From CAZAPG01 sp964486935 (GTDB lineage: Bacteria > Chloroflexota > Anaerolineae > 4572-78 > J111): 64,000 bases of DNA. Made by a program: the position numbers and the translations under genes. This document shows positions 34,092 to 43,022 of the stretch, piece by piece. Below the pieces are notes generated by a model, which ran no database searches, was not told where the DNA came from, and saw only the letters and a list, made by a program, of their open reading frames with translations. The first letter of the stretch is position 1. The number at the start of each line of letters is the position of its first letter. The stretch covers positions 186,001-250,000 of the forward strand of contig CAZAPG010000003.1 in NCBI GenBank assembly GCA_964486935.1, written 5' to 3'.

Positions 34092-34862
34092 CTATAATGT
34101 GCCTCGCGCCGTCCAGCCTCCATCCACGTACCAGACCTGACCGGTAACATACCCGGCCTGCCGTGAAGCCAGAAAAGCGACCACATTGGCCACCTCTTCC
34201 GGTTTGGCCGCCCGCCCCAACGGGATGCGCCGGTTGAGCGGCGTCTCGTTCAACAGGCCGGCCCCAACGCTTTCATTAAAGCGTTCGGTGCGGGTCATCC
34301 CCGGCCCCACGGCATTAACCCGAATGCCGTATTTGGCCCACTCGATGGCCAGCACTTTGGTGAGCAGGTTGATGCCCGCTTTGGCCGCCCCATAACCTGC
34401 CCGGCCCGGAAAGGTGGCCAGCGAGGCAATCGACGAGACATTCACAATCGCCCCGCCCTGCCCCTGCCGGATCATCTCCCGGCCAAAAATCTGGCTGCCG
34501 ATAAAGGTGGAAAAGAGATTTACCCGGAAAATAGGCCCCCACATTTCCTCTGTAATTTCCAGCGAGACATAGCGCCCCTCGTTGCCGGCGTTATTCACCA
34601 AAATATCAACCCGGCCAAAGCGGTCGAGAACCTGCTCCAGGCAACGCCGGACTTGCTGCTCATCGCCGGCGTCAGTTTGAACAAAAAGCGCGTCCGGCGT
34701 TAGCTGCCGCAGGGCCTTGGCGCTGGCCTGGCCGGAGGCCGGGTCAACTTCAGCCAGACAGACTTTGGCACCGTAACGGGCAAAAAGTTCGGCATAGGCC
34801 CGGCCCAGGCCGCGCCCGGCTCCGCTAACCACAGCCACCTGGCCGTTAAAGTCAAAAGGCAT
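34092..34862 (-). CDS. Short-chain dehydrogenase/reductase (intact)
   Basis: 256 residues from ATG 34862 with GGGAGG 4 nt upstream. Cofactor motif SGAGRGLG, NNAG, catalytic Ser in VNVSSIAS, and Tyr/Lys in YGAAKAG are all present. The acidic residue at the end of beta-2 (LAEVD) suggests NAD preference. It partners with the defective SDR gene whose stop lies 14 nt upstream. Probable role: oxidation of a hydroxy intermediate. Confidence 0.92.
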   Translation of the reverse strand: MPFDFNGQVAVVSGAGRGLGRAYAELFARYGAKVCLAEVDPASGQASAKALRQLTPDALFVQTDAGDEQQVRRCLEQVLDRFGRVDILVNNAGNEGRYVSLEITEEMWGPIFRVNLFSTFIGSQIFGREMIRQGQGGAIVNVSSIASLATFPGRAGYGAAKAGINLLTKVLAIEWAKYGIRVNAVGPGMTRTERFNESVGAGLLNETPLNRRIPLGRAAKPEEVANVVAFLASRQAGYVTGQVWYVDGGWTARGTL

Positions 34863-34876
34863 ACGCCCTCCCCGGT

Positions 34877-35650
34877 TCAAAGATAACCATATGCCAGCCA
34901 GCCGCCATCGGTAAACAAGGTAGCGCCAGTGGTGTAACTGGCAGCATCGCCGGCCAAAAAGGCAACAGCCTGCCCCACCGCTTCGGGAGATACGGTTGCC
35001 CCCAAGGGGGTATATCCTCTCGGTGCATTGGCTTGCAAAGTCATGTAAGTTTCTACCGGGTTGGCCATTTCGCCATTTGTTGGAACATTATCTAACCCGT
35101 CGATTTCTTTGAGCATTGCTTCCGTAATGCCTGCGCCCACGGCAACCACCCGCACCCCGTGCGACCCCCACTCGGCGGCCAGCACTTTGGTAATAGCGAT
35201 AATGCCGGCCATAGCCGCGCAAAAAGCGGCGTGGCCGGGAATAGCAACCACTCCGGCCACCGAGGCAATGTTGATAATGACGCCTCGGAGAGGAAACGGC
35301 TGGCTTTGCAGCGGCTGCTGGGCCAGCATGTGCCGCCCGGCTATCTGGCAGCCAAAAAAAACAGAGTCAACATTGGCCGAGACCTGATGCCTGAAGATAT
35401 TGGCCGGTAAATCCTCGGCCGATTGGGCGGGATAAAGTTGGGTGTTGTTAACCATAATATCCACCCGCCCGTAGGCTTGAACTGCCTGCGCCACCAAACC
35501 TTCAAGGTGGTTGATCTGCGTGCCACCAACCTCAACTACAATGGCCCCCATTTGCCGCAGAGACTCGCAAATGGCCGGCCCATTCTCTGCGGCGGCCTGA
35601 TTCACTACGGCAACGCGCCCGGTCAAATTCCAGGTTTGCATCTCACTCAT
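34877..35650 (-). CDS. SDR-fold protein lacking catalytic Tyr and Lys (pseudoenzyme)
   Basis: 257 residues. The SDR fold is recognisable from VNNTQ, NIASVAG, and the C-terminal TTGATLFTDGGW. The glycine-rich TGxxxGxG is replaced by NQAAAENG, and the YxxxK active site is FCAAM, so both Tyr and Lys are lost. The Ser of NIASVAG remains. The start is ATG 35650; 35641 is an alternative. It is next to an intact SDR, so it may be a structural partner or a ligand-binding regulator (inference). It is the first gene after an operator copy at 35671. Confidence 0.85.
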   Translation of the reverse strand: MSEMQTWNLTGRVAVVNQAAAENGPAICESLRQMGAIVVEVGGTQINHLEGLVAQAVQAYGRVDIMVNNTQLYPAQSAEDLPANIFRHQVSANVDSVFFGCQIAGRHMLAQQPLQSQPFPLRGVIINIASVAGVVAIPGHAAFCAAMAGIIAITKVLAAEWGSHGVRVVAVGAGITEAMLKEIDGLDNVPTNGEMANPVETYMTLQANAPRGYTPLGATVSPEAVGQAVAFLAGDAASYTTGATLFTDGGWLAYGYL

Positions 35651-35670
35651 CAATTTCGAAACGATTAAAA

Positions 35671-35688
35671 AATATTATATATAATCCT
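35671..35688. promoter_or_regulatory. Shared operator, copy 1 (imperfect)
   Basis: AATATTATATATAATCCT matches 16 of 18 bases of the perfect palindrome found at 38846 and 49811. It lies 21 bp upstream of the SDR-pseudoenzyme start, and its TATAAT could be the -10 of that operon. Confidence 0.7.
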
Positions 35689-35702
35689 GATAACTATTCA
35701 GG

Positions 35703-35745
35703 TACACGGAGCCACACAGAGATAGAACAGAGATTCACGGAGAAA
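35703..35745. repeat. Heptamer-like CACAGAG/CACGGAG repeat
   Basis: Degenerate repeats of CACGGAG, CACACAGAG, AACAGAG and CACGGAG lie in the gap between the FadR-type regulator and the SDR operon. It appears to be of the same kind as the other 7-bp arrays, but is decayed. Confidence 0.5.
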
Positions 35746-35776
35746 AAGGGTTATCAACCTGTTCAGCCGGCAATCT

Positions 35777-36541
35777 CTAAAGCTGCTCTGGCCCGGTTTG
35801 CAAGGCCAGGGCCTTCCGCTGAATTTCCACCGACTCGATCATGTGCTGGCGCATGGCCTCCCGCGCTCCCTCTTCATCGCCGGCCTGAACCTTTTCAAAA
35901 ATGGCCCGGTGGTTAAGCAGCGAGCTGGCGACGGTGCCGGGCACATTAAACCCCGACAGGCGAATTTCAAACATAATATCGGCCAGCGAGTCGAGAATCA
36001 ACCCAAATAAATCATTGTGGGTGGCCTGGGCCAGGGCAGAATGAAAGGCGACATCAGTTTTGGCAAAGATTTCGCGGTTGGTTTGTCCCGTTTCAGCGGC
36101 TTCTTGCAAAATCTTTTGCATTCTGGCCAGGTCTTCATCGGTACGGCGTTTGGCGGCCAGTCCGGCAATTTCCACTTCGAGCAAATAACGAATTTCGTGA
36201 ACCTTGCTGTAATCAATCCGAGGCTGGCTGCCCCGCAAGTACAAATTCATCGACTGGGCTACCGCCTCGGCGCTGGGGCTGGAGACAACCGTACCCCCGC
36301 CCGCTTGAACTTCTAACATGCCTTTGGCCGACAGGGTGCGGATGGCTTCGCGAATCACGGTGCGGCTCACGCCAAATTGTTGGGCCAGTTCCCGTTCCGG
36401 CGGCAGGCGGTCGCCAGGTTGAAGCTGGCTTTGGATGATTAAGCCTTCAATCTGGTCGGTGACCCGCTCAGATAAGGTTGGCTCACGCTGCAAAGCTTTG
36501 AAAAGCTGGTTTTGGGCAGAAGAGTCAGGCTCGTTTGGCAT
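35777..36541 (-). CDS. GntR/FadR-type transcription regulator (FCD domain)
   Basis: 254 residues from ATG 36541; the frame upstream is not protein-like and contains the palindrome. The winged-helix part reads QIEGLIIQSQLQPGDRLPPERELAQQFGVSRTVIREAI. The C-terminal all-helical FCD domain has the metal/ligand-type residues HEIRYLLEVE, DVAFHSALA and LLNHRAIFEK. FCD GntR proteins sense carboxylic or sugar acids and usually repress. No Shine-Dalgarno is visible before the ATG. A TGGTATAC-type palindrome 28-44 bp upstream suggests autoregulation. Confidence 0.92.
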   Translation of the reverse strand: MPNEPDSSAQNQLFKALQREPTLSERVTDQIEGLIIQSQLQPGDRLPPERELAQQFGVSRTVIREAIRTLSAKGMLEVQAGGGTVVSSPSAEAVAQSMNLYLRGSQPRIDYSKVHEIRYLLEVEIAGLAAKRRTDEDLARMQKILQEAAETGQTNREIFAKTDVAFHSALAQATHNDLFGLILDSLADIMFEIRLSGFNVPGTVASSLLNHRAIFEKVQAGDEEGAREAMRQHMIESVEIQRKALALQTGPEQL

Positions 36542-36568
36542 GGGGCTTAGAAAATAGTTTTGTATCTT

Positions 36569-36585
36569 TGGTATACGGTATACCA
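36569..36585. promoter_or_regulatory. Likely FadR/GntR operator (autoregulation)
   Basis: TGGTATACGGTATACCA is a perfect palindrome around a central base. It resembles the TGGTATACCA-type sites of FadR-subfamily GntR proteins (family knowledge). It is 28 bp upstream of the regulator's ATG. Confidence 0.65.
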
Positions 36586-36631
36586 CAAAGACCCCCAGAG
36601 TATAAACCACCTCTTCTGTCACTGTCAAATT

Positions 36632-36688
36632 CAGAAGTGATAAGTGACGAGAGGGGCGAGAAGTTCGGGTCAAAATCTTCACTCTTCA
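36632..36688. repeat. Heptamer-like repeats upstream of the FadR-type regulator
   Basis: AGAAGTG, ATAAGTG and ACGAGAG run in 7-bp steps, followed 25 bp later by TCTTCAC twice. They lie between the regulator and the amidohydrolase gene. Confidence 0.5.
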
Positions 36689-36689
36689 C

Positions 36690-38060
36690 TTAATAATCGG
36701 CGTCAAAGCGGCGCGCTGGGAGAGGCTGCGCATTTTTGGCGTAGCTGGCCGCTTGCGCCAGCAGGTCAGCCGGATTATACCAGCGACCCTCTTTAAGCAC
36801 GGCGGCAATCTGTTGCAAGGCCCGCATATCGGCGAGGGGGTTGCCGGTCACAATCAGCAAATCAGCCAGCTTGCCCGGCTCAATGCTGCCCACCAGATGG
36901 TCAATTTCCAGCGCCTGCGCGCCGGACAAGGTGGCCGCTTGCAGGGCGGCGGCTTCGCTCAGGCCACATTCCAACAGCGCCCAAATTTCATCATGAAAGC
37001 TAAAACCCGGCCCCAAATGAGGGAAAGGGGTATCGGTGCCGATTAAAATTTTGCACCCACGGCGAATCGCCTCGGCAGTAAAGATAGCCATACCGGCTAC
37101 CTGCTGGCTCCGGTCAAACCGATTGGGAGGCAGCATCCCCTTGGGAACGGGGGTAGCCTGTGAGTTTTTGGGAAAACGGGTATCCCACCAGGCCAGCAGC
37201 GGAGCGGGCAGATATTGCAGTTGGGGATGGGCCTGGTGGCGCGGGTCCCAAATGGTAGCAATTCTCAGCCAAACGAGGCGGGTAATCGCCAGCCAGGTGC
37301 CTCGCTCCAGCATCAGGTCGATGAGACGCGCCATTCGTTCGGCGTCGATGGCGGCCCAAAGCTGTACCCAATCCCAGGTTGCCGAAGACTGGTTACGCTC
37401 CCACCACATGGCTTCGCTCACGCCGCTTAAATGCTCTATTTCATCCAGACCGGCCTCGATGGCCTGGCGGGCGTTGGTCTGTTTGCCCAGGTGAGCCACC
37501 ACAAATTTGCCGCGCCTGCGGGCCTGCTCCACAATGGCAGCGAAACAGGGCCACTCTAAAAAGGCGTAGGCTTTAATCTGGTCAACTCCCCGCTCAACCA
37601 GATAATCCACCTGAGCGCGGGCTTCTTGCGGGGTCTGCACCAACCGAGTCGAGGGCCGCCAGGTGTTGCCGGGGCCATCGAGCATAGGGCCGGTGCAAAG
37701 CAGGCGGGGGGCGGGAGCGTCAGGCTCGTTCCAGCGGGCGCGGCGGGCCAGCACCGACTCCAATTCGCAGCCCACATCTCGCGCGGTGGTGATGCCGTTG
37801 GCCAGATATAGCGGCGCGTGCCAATCTTCGCTGTGAACGTGAACGTCAATCAAGCCGGGCAAAATAGTGTGGCCGGTCAGATCGATTCTGGTAATATTTT
37901 CCGGCAAAGCCGCCGGCTCACAGACATCCAGAATTCGATGCCCATCAATTTGAACGGCCAGACCAGTCTTAACCTCTTTCATGCGGGCGTCAAAAAGCAA
38001 GCCGCCCACCAGCGCATAGGGACTGTCTACCGGCGGAGTGAGCATATCTTCAGGAAGCAT
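36690..38060 (-). CDS. Amidohydrolase-superfamily metal-dependent hydrolase
   Basis: 456 residues. The metal-binding start is LPGLIDVHVHSED, with further ligands likely in VVAHLGKQ and EIEHLSG, and the catalytic Asp in IGTDTPFPH. The C-terminal beta-sandwich block GSIEPGKLADLLIVTGNPL is typical of imidazolonepropionase-like amidohydrolases. It would hydrolyse a cyclic amide, lactam or peptide-like bond. Its ATG overlaps the stop of the GntR gene by 11 nt; ATG 38045 is an alternative. No signal peptide. Confidence 0.88.
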   Translation of the reverse strand: MLPEDMLTPPVDSPYALVGGLLFDARMKEVKTGLAVQIDGHRILDVCEPAALPENITRIDLTGHTILPGLIDVHVHSEDWHAPLYLANGITTARDVGCELESVLARRARWNEPDAPAPRLLCTGPMLDGPGNTWRPSTRLVQTPQEARAQVDYLVERGVDQIKAYAFLEWPCFAAIVEQARRRGKFVVAHLGKQTNARQAIEAGLDEIEHLSGVSEAMWWERNQSSATWDWVQLWAAIDAERMARLIDLMLERGTWLAITRLVWLRIATIWDPRHQAHPQLQYLPAPLLAWWDTRFPKNSQATPVPKGMLPPNRFDRSQQVAGMAIFTAEAIRRGCKILIGTDTPFPHLGPGFSFHDEIWALLECGLSEAAALQAATLSGAQALEIDHLVGSIEPGKLADLLIVTGNPLADMRALQQIAAVLKEGRWYNPADLLAQAASYAKNAQPLPARRFDADY

Positions 38061-38724
38061 CGGCGCCGTCTGGTTGCGAAATTGTAGTCAGGTAATTTGC
38101 CAAAGCGACCATACCATTTTCAATGTGCGTCTGCATCTGCCGGGCGGCCAGATTGGCGTCGCCGTTGGTAACCGCTTCGATAATTTTTTGATGTTCAGCG
38201 GCAGACTCCTGCGCCCGGCCCGGCAACACGTACAGCGTGTCCCAGGGAAATTGAGTCCACAGGTTGCGAATCAGCTTGTAGAGGTGGGGCATACCGGCCG
38301 CCCGGTAAATAAGCATATGAAATTCCTGGTTCAGCTTGCGCAAATCCATCAACTCCCCCTGCCGAATTTGCGCCTCCGTTTGAGCTTGCAACTGCTGTAG
38401 CTGTTCCACGGCGGCAGCGTCCAGGTTAGGCGTGGCCAGGCGGGTTGCCAACGATTCCAGGGCGCTGCGAATCAGGTAGATTTCCCGTGTGTCTTCCAGC
38501 TTGACATCGGCTACGCGAACCCCCTTATGAGGGCTATGAACCAAAATGCCTTCGGCTTCCAACTGCCGCAGCGCCTCCCGAATTGGAGTTGCGCTCACGT
38601 TGAGACGCTCGGCCAGTTCATCTTGCAGCAATCGGTCGCCCGGCTGAAATTCGCCGCTCATGATTGCCTCACGAATGAGTTCCACAATGACCTCTTTTTT
38701 GGTTCGGAAAACAGGAGTCGCCAT
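38050..38724 (-). CDS. GntR-family regulator with FCD domain
   Basis: 224 residues from ATG 38724. The DNA-binding part reads EAIMSGEFQPGDRLLQDELAERLNVSATPIREALRQLE, the FCD-subfamily signature. The effector domain includes NQEFHMLIYRAAG and AEHQKIIEAVTNGD. It is divergent from the SDR/enolase operon that starts at 38910, and the intergenic region has the AATATTATATATAATATT palindrome. It is therefore the best candidate to bind that site (inference). It is translationally coupled to the amidohydrolase. Confidence 0.92.
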   Translation of the reverse strand: MATPVFRTKKEVIVELIREAIMSGEFQPGDRLLQDELAERLNVSATPIREALRQLEAEGILVHSPHKGVRVADVKLEDTREIYLIRSALESLATRLATPNLDAAAVEQLQQLQAQTEAQIRQGELMDLRKLNQEFHMLIYRAAGMPHLYKLIRNLWTQFPWDTLYVLPGRAQESAAEHQKIIEAVTNGDANLAARQMQTHIENGMVALANYLTTISQPDGADAS

Positions 38725-38832
38725 GGCGTGCTCGCTTCTTGGATTTTTTGTTTGAACAGGCAACTGCCGGTCAAGTTGGCAAATCTATAATCAAATTGAG
38801 TTAATGGTTATTGAAAGAAGAAACGGATATTT

Positions 38833-38863
38833 TTGACAGTGATTAAATATTATATATAATATT
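38833..38863 (+). promoter_or_regulatory. Promoter with shared operator, copy 2 (perfect palindrome)
   Basis: TTGACA (38833-38838) and TATAAT (38855-38860) are perfect -35 and -10 boxes with 16-nt spacing, reading into the SDR gene at 38910. The palindrome AATATTATATATAATATT (38846-38863) covers the -10, so a bound repressor would block the promoter. Confidence 0.8.
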
Positions 38864-38909
38864 TGTTCATTCGGCAAGCTCAACCAATCAATGGCTTGGA
38901 GTAAAAGAG

Positions 38910-39653
38910 ATGATGCTCCCAAACAAGGTGGCGATTGTAACGGGCACCGCCCGGGGAATTGGTGAGGCCACGGCCCGCGAACTGGCCCATGAAGGGGCTA
39001 AAGTAGCATTGTGCGACCTTGACCTTGACCTGGCCGAACAGGTCGCGGCTTCAATTCGGGCCGGCGGGGGTGAGGCCACGGCGTTTGGGCATGATCTTGC
39101 CAAACCGGAGCTTACCGAACAACTGGTGCTGGACACGGTCAATCAATATCAGCGGCTTGATATTTTAGTTAACAATGCCGCCATCTGTCCCCGCATCCCC
39201 ATTGAAGCGATGACTGAAGCGGCTTTTGACCGGATTATAAACGTTAACCTGAAGGCGATATTCTTTCTCTCGCGGGCCGCCGCCGAACAAATGAAACACC
39301 ACCGCTGGGGACGAATAGTGAATGTGGCTTCAACCGCGGCCCGGGTTGGCGGCCTCAAGAATGCCACGGTTTACGGGGCCAGCAAAGCCGGCATCCTGGC
39401 TATGAGTAAATCCCTGGCCCGCCACTACGCCCCCGATAACATTCTGGTCAATGTGGTTTCACCGGGGGCGGTCGACACCCGCCTGATGGAGATGCCGGCC
39501 GAAGAGCGGGCCGTGTTTGTGGAACACGTTCCACTAAAGCGAATGGCCCCTCCCGCTGAAATTGCCCAGGTGATTGTTTTTTTCTGTTCCGACAAAGCCT
39601 CATTCACCACCGGCGCCACCCTGGATGTTAACGGTGGGGTACTTATGGTGTAG
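38910..39653 (+). CDS. Short-chain dehydrogenase/reductase
   Basis: 247 residues, intact: TGTARGIG, NNAA, catalytic Ser in VNVASTAAR, YGASKAG, and a TTGATLDVNGG end. The start is ATG 38910 with GGAG 8 nt upstream; ATG 38913 is also possible. The Asp at the end of beta-2 (CDLDLD) suggests NAD. It is the first gene of the right arm, 5 nt before the first enolase-superfamily gene, so it probably oxidises the sugar or polyol whose acid is then dehydrated. Confidence 0.92.
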   Translation: MMLPNKVAIVTGTARGIGEATARELAHEGAKVALCDLDLDLAEQVAASIRAGGGEATAFGHDLAKPELTEQLVLDTVNQYQRLDILVNNAAICPRIPIEAMTEAAFDRIINVNLKAIFFLSRAAAEQMKHHRWGRIVNVASTAARVGGLKNATVYGASKAGILAMSKSLARHYAPDNILVNVVSPGAVDTRLMEMPAEERAVFVEHVPLKRMAPPAEIAQVIVFFCSDKASFTTGATLDVNGGVLMV

Positions 39654-39658
39654 AAACA

Positions 39659-40786
39659 ATGCAAATCAAACAGATTAAAGCCTATCCACTCCGCTACCCG
39701 GAACCTAACGACAACAACAATCTGCGCCATATTGTGGTGGTTCGAGTGGAAACCGACAATGGTTATGTAGGCTGGGGCGAGGCCGTCTCGATGTGGCCGG
39801 AAGCCGGCCGGGCTGTCAGAACCATTGTTGAAGAGGGGCTGGCCCCGTTGCTGCTGGCCCGCGACCCGCTGGATACCTTCACTCTCTGGCAGCTTATGAA
39901 AGAGCACTGCTGGTGGTATGGCGAAGGCGGCATTGCCTCGTTTGCTATCAGCGCGCTGGATATGGCCCTGTGGGATTTAAAAGGCAGAGTTTTGGGCGTC
40001 CCCCTGTACCAACTGCTGGGCGGCAAAATCCACTCGCGGCTGCGAGCCTGCGCCAGTACGCACCCCGCCAGGGCCAGCATTGACGACCTGGCCCAGGAGT
40101 TAGCCGGCCACGCCGCTAATGGCTTCACCGCCGTAAAGGTTGGCTTTGGGAAAGCGGGTCAGGCCAATTTAGGGGTTGATGACAGGCGAGACATCGCTTA
40201 TGCGAAAGCCGTGCGCGAGGCCATCGGCCCGGACGTGGATTTTATAATAGATATGGGTAAGAAAAGCCGCTGGAATCCGGCCCACGCTATTCGGATGACC
40301 CGCGCTTTTGAGCAGTACAACATTTGCTGGATTGAAGACCCGCTGGCCCCGCCCACCCATTTTGAGGGCTACCGGCGGCTGCGAGCGGCCATTCAAACGC
40401 CCATCGCTACCGGCGAGCGAGAGTGGACCGTGGAGGGCTACCGGCGGTTGATTGAGGCGGGCGTAGGTGATATTTTTCTGGTCGATCCTGGCCGGGCAGA
40501 GGGGATTACCGCCTGCCAAAAAATCATCCAACTGCTGGCCGCGCACAATCTTTATTTTAACGCCCATACCTGGAGCAGCGCCATCAACACCGCCGCCAGT
40601 ATTCACCTGACGGCCGGCGCGCCCAACTACATTGTGCTGGAACTCAAACCCCTGCCCAATCCCATGCAGCATGAACTGGTCCGCCAACCGATTGAACAGC
40701 GCGGCGGTTGGGTTGATGTGCTGGAAGGGCCAGGGCTGGGTGTTGAGGTGGATGAAGCTGTGGTTGAGCGGTATTGGTATGAGTGA
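39659..40786 (+). CDS. Enolase-superfamily enzyme (mandelate racemase/muconate lactonizing type), 1
   Basis: 375 residues. Capping domain about 1-120, then the barrel with KVGFGK at the end of beta-2. Metal ligands are Asp in FIIDMG, Glu in WIEDPL and Glu in ATGERE. HTWSS near the end supplies the His of the MR subgroup. Members dehydrate or epimerise acid sugars. It starts 5 nt after the SDR gene, and its end overlaps the next enolase-superfamily gene by 8 nt. Confidence 0.88.
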   Translation: MQIKQIKAYPLRYPEPNDNNNLRHIVVVRVETDNGYVGWGEAVSMWPEAGRAVRTIVEEGLAPLLLARDPLDTFTLWQLMKEHCWWYGEGGIASFAISALDMALWDLKGRVLGVPLYQLLGGKIHSRLRACASTHPARASIDDLAQELAGHAANGFTAVKVGFGKAGQANLGVDDRRDIAYAKAVREAIGPDVDFIIDMGKKSRWNPAHAIRMTRAFEQYNICWIEDPLAPPTHFEGYRRLRAAIQTPIATGEREWTVEGYRRLIEAGVGDIFLVDPGRAEGITACQKIIQLLAAHNLYFNAHTWSSAINTAASIHLTAGAPNYIVLELKPLPNPMQHELVRQPIEQRGGWVDVLEGPGLGVEVDEAVVERYWYE

Positions 40787-42008
40787 TAAAACTATGTCTA
40801 TGCGAATTCACGATGTCGAGGCCATTCGTATTCGAGAACCGGCGTGGCCGGAATTGAAAGAATGGTGTACCGGCCCGCTGGACACGCTGTTTGACCTGGG
40901 CCGCCAGCTTCGGGAGCAGCCGGTGGGCCTGTTCAATGCCCCGGTGGGCATGCGCGCCGACTCGACCTTTTACGTGATTGTGCGTGTCCGCACCGATAAT
41001 GGCCTGGAAGGGCTGGGCGGCATCGGCCTTGGCTCCGAGGCGATGGCCCGTTTCATCGAGAATCAACTGCGACCACTGGTGTTAGGCGAGAACCCGTTTA
41101 ACGTGGAATTACTGTGGGAAAAGATGTACCGCTCCACTGTGAATATTGGCCGGAAAGGGTTTGTGCTGGAGGCCATCAGCGGTATCGACATTGCCCTGTG
41201 GGATATTATGGGGAAAGCCACAAATCAGCCGGTTTATAATTTGCTGGGGGGACGCACCCGCGAGCGGATTCGGGCCTATGCCTCGCGGCTGTACGCCATG
41301 CGCGATTTGGACCAACTGGCCGAGCTGGCCCGCGGTTACGTGTCAGCCGGCTTTACGGCGGTCAAAATGCGTTTTGGCTATGGCCCGGAAGATGGCCGGG
41401 CCGGGATGCGTCAAAACGAGGCGCTGGTGCGGACGGTTCGAGAAGCAATTGGCCCCGATGTGGAATTGATGGCCGATGCCTACATGGGCTGGACGGCGAA
41501 TTACGCCATCGAGATGATTCGGCGGCTGGAAGATTATGACCTGGCCTGGGTGGAGGAGCCGCTGCTGCCCGATGACCCGGACGGCTACGCCCGCATCCGG
41601 GCTTCGGTGCGAACGCCGATTGCCGGCGGCGAGCACGAGTTCACCCGCTGGGGCTTTAAGGCGCTGATAGAAAAAGGCGCGGTTGATATTGTGCAGCCGG
41701 ACGTAAATCGGGTGGGGGGCATTACCGAGGCTCGCAAAATTTGGGCGCTGGCCTCGGCCCATCACCTGCCGGTGGTGCCTCACTCCGGCAACTTTCACAA
41801 CCTGCACCTGATTATGGCCCATCTCAACTCGCCGCTGGCGGAGTATTTCCCGCCCGATGTTCGGGATGGCGACACCTTTTTCTCCGAGTTGTTTGTGGGC
41901 GAACCGGTAGCGAAGGATGGCTACATCACGCTCTCGGAGCGGCCGGGGCTGGGGGTCGAACTGAACCCGGCGCTGCTTGAAGAATTTCAGGCGCATCCCA
42001 AAGATTGA
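40779..42008 (+). CDS. Enolase-superfamily enzyme, 2
   Basis: 409 residues from ATG 40779, which overlaps the previous stop; ATG 40800 is a shorter option. The barrel shows KMRFG (KxR rather than KxK), metal ligands in LMADAYMGW, WVEEPL and GGEHEF, and the general-base dyad candidates Asp in VQPDVNRVGG and His in VPHSGNFHN. The pattern fits acid-sugar dehydratases (rhamnonate/galactarate-type) without identifying the sugar. It differs enough from its neighbours to have its own substrate. Confidence 0.88.
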   Translation: MSDKTMSMRIHDVEAIRIREPAWPELKEWCTGPLDTLFDLGRQLREQPVGLFNAPVGMRADSTFYVIVRVRTDNGLEGLGGIGLGSEAMARFIENQLRPLVLGENPFNVELLWEKMYRSTVNIGRKGFVLEAISGIDIALWDIMGKATNQPVYNLLGGRTRERIRAYASRLYAMRDLDQLAELARGYVSAGFTAVKMRFGYGPEDGRAGMRQNEALVRTVREAIGPDVELMADAYMGWTANYAIEMIRRLEDYDLAWVEEPLLPDDPDGYARIRASVRTPIAGGEHEFTRWGFKALIEKGAVDIVQPDVNRVGGITEARKIWALASAHHLPVVPHSGNFHNLHLIMAHLNSPLAEYFPPDVRDGDTFFSELFVGEPVAKDGYITLSERPGLGVELNPALLEEFQAHPKD

Positions 42009-42026
42009 AACCGAAGGGAAATAGCC

Positions 42027-42995
42027 ATGCGAGAGATTAGCTGTGCGCAGGCCCTGAACGAAGGTATCCGCGAAGAGATGCAGCGCGACCCCAACCTGGT
42101 TATTCTGGGCGAAGATATCGGCAAGTATGGGGGCGTGTTTGGCGTGACCAAAGGTCTGTACGACGAGTTTGGCGGGGCGCGCGTGCGCGATTGCCCGCTC
42201 AACGAGGCGGCCATTATCGGCTTTGGGGTGGGCCTGGCCATCTCCGGCAAACCGGCCATCACCGAGCTGGAGTTTATGGATTTTGTCACTTTTGCAATGG
42301 ACCCCATTGTCAACCAGGCGGCCAAGCTGCGCTACTTTTGGGGCGGGCAGGTGGAGGTGCCGCTGGTGGTGCGGATGCCCATTACCGCCGGGCTGGGCTT
42401 TGGCTCGCAGCACTCGCAGAGTCTGGAGGCCTGGTTTGTGCACGTGCCCGGCCTGAAGGTCGCCATCCCCTCAACGCCCTACGATGCCAAGGGGTTGATT
42501 AAAAGCGCCATCCGCGACCGCAACCCGGTAATCTTTATTGAAAATCTCAGCCTGTACGCCGCCAAAGGGCCGGTACCGGAAGAGGAATATCTCATTCCCT
42601 TTGGCCAGGCCGACATCAAACGCGCCGGCGATGACGTGACCGTGGTCGCCATCTCCGGGATGGCGCCCCAGGCGCTCAAAGCCGCCGAGGCCCTGGCCAG
42701 CGACGGCATTGCCGCAGAAATCATCGACCCGCGCACCCTGGCACCGCTGGATATCGACACGATTGTTGAATCGGTGATGAAAACGGGCCGGCTAGTGATT
42801 GCCCACGCCGCGCCCAAAACCGGCGGGGTGGGCGCCGAAATTGCCCAGCAGGTGGTCGAGCGGGCCTTTGATTATCTGGACGGGCCGATTGTGCGCGTCG
42901 CCGCCGCCGATGTGCCGATTGCCGCCAGCCAGCCGCTGGAAAAAGCAACCTTTCCGGATTGGCAAGATATTGTGGCGGCCTGCCGGTCGTTTTAA
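42027..42995 (+). CDS. 2-Oxoacid dehydrogenase E1 component, beta subunit
   Basis: 322 residues, full length. Family blocks are LGEDIGKYGGVFGVTKGLYDEFG, PLNEAAIIGFGVGLAISG, and the potassium/TPP region GLGFGSQHSQSLEAWF. C-terminal transketolase domain is present (IDPRTLAPLDIDTI). With the alpha subunit it decarboxylates a 2-oxo acid on thiamine diphosphate and passes the acyl group to a lipoyl arm. Beta precedes alpha here. Pyruvate, acetoin or a sugar-derived 2-oxo acid are all possible substrates. Confidence 0.93.
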   Translation: MREISCAQALNEGIREEMQRDPNLVILGEDIGKYGGVFGVTKGLYDEFGGARVRDCPLNEAAIIGFGVGLAISGKPAITELEFMDFVTFAMDPIVNQAAKLRYFWGGQVEVPLVVRMPITAGLGFGSQHSQSLEAWFVHVPGLKVAIPSTPYDAKGLIKSAIRDRNPVIFIENLSLYAAKGPVPEEEYLIPFGQADIKRAGDDVTVVAISGMAPQALKAAEALASDGIAAEIIDPRTLAPLDIDTIVESVMKTGRLVIAHAAPKTGGVGAEIAQQVVERAFDYLDGPIVRVAAADVPIAASQPLEKATFPDWQDIVAACRSF

Positions 42996-43022
42996 GCGTC
43001 ATTATAAAAAAGGACAATCCTT

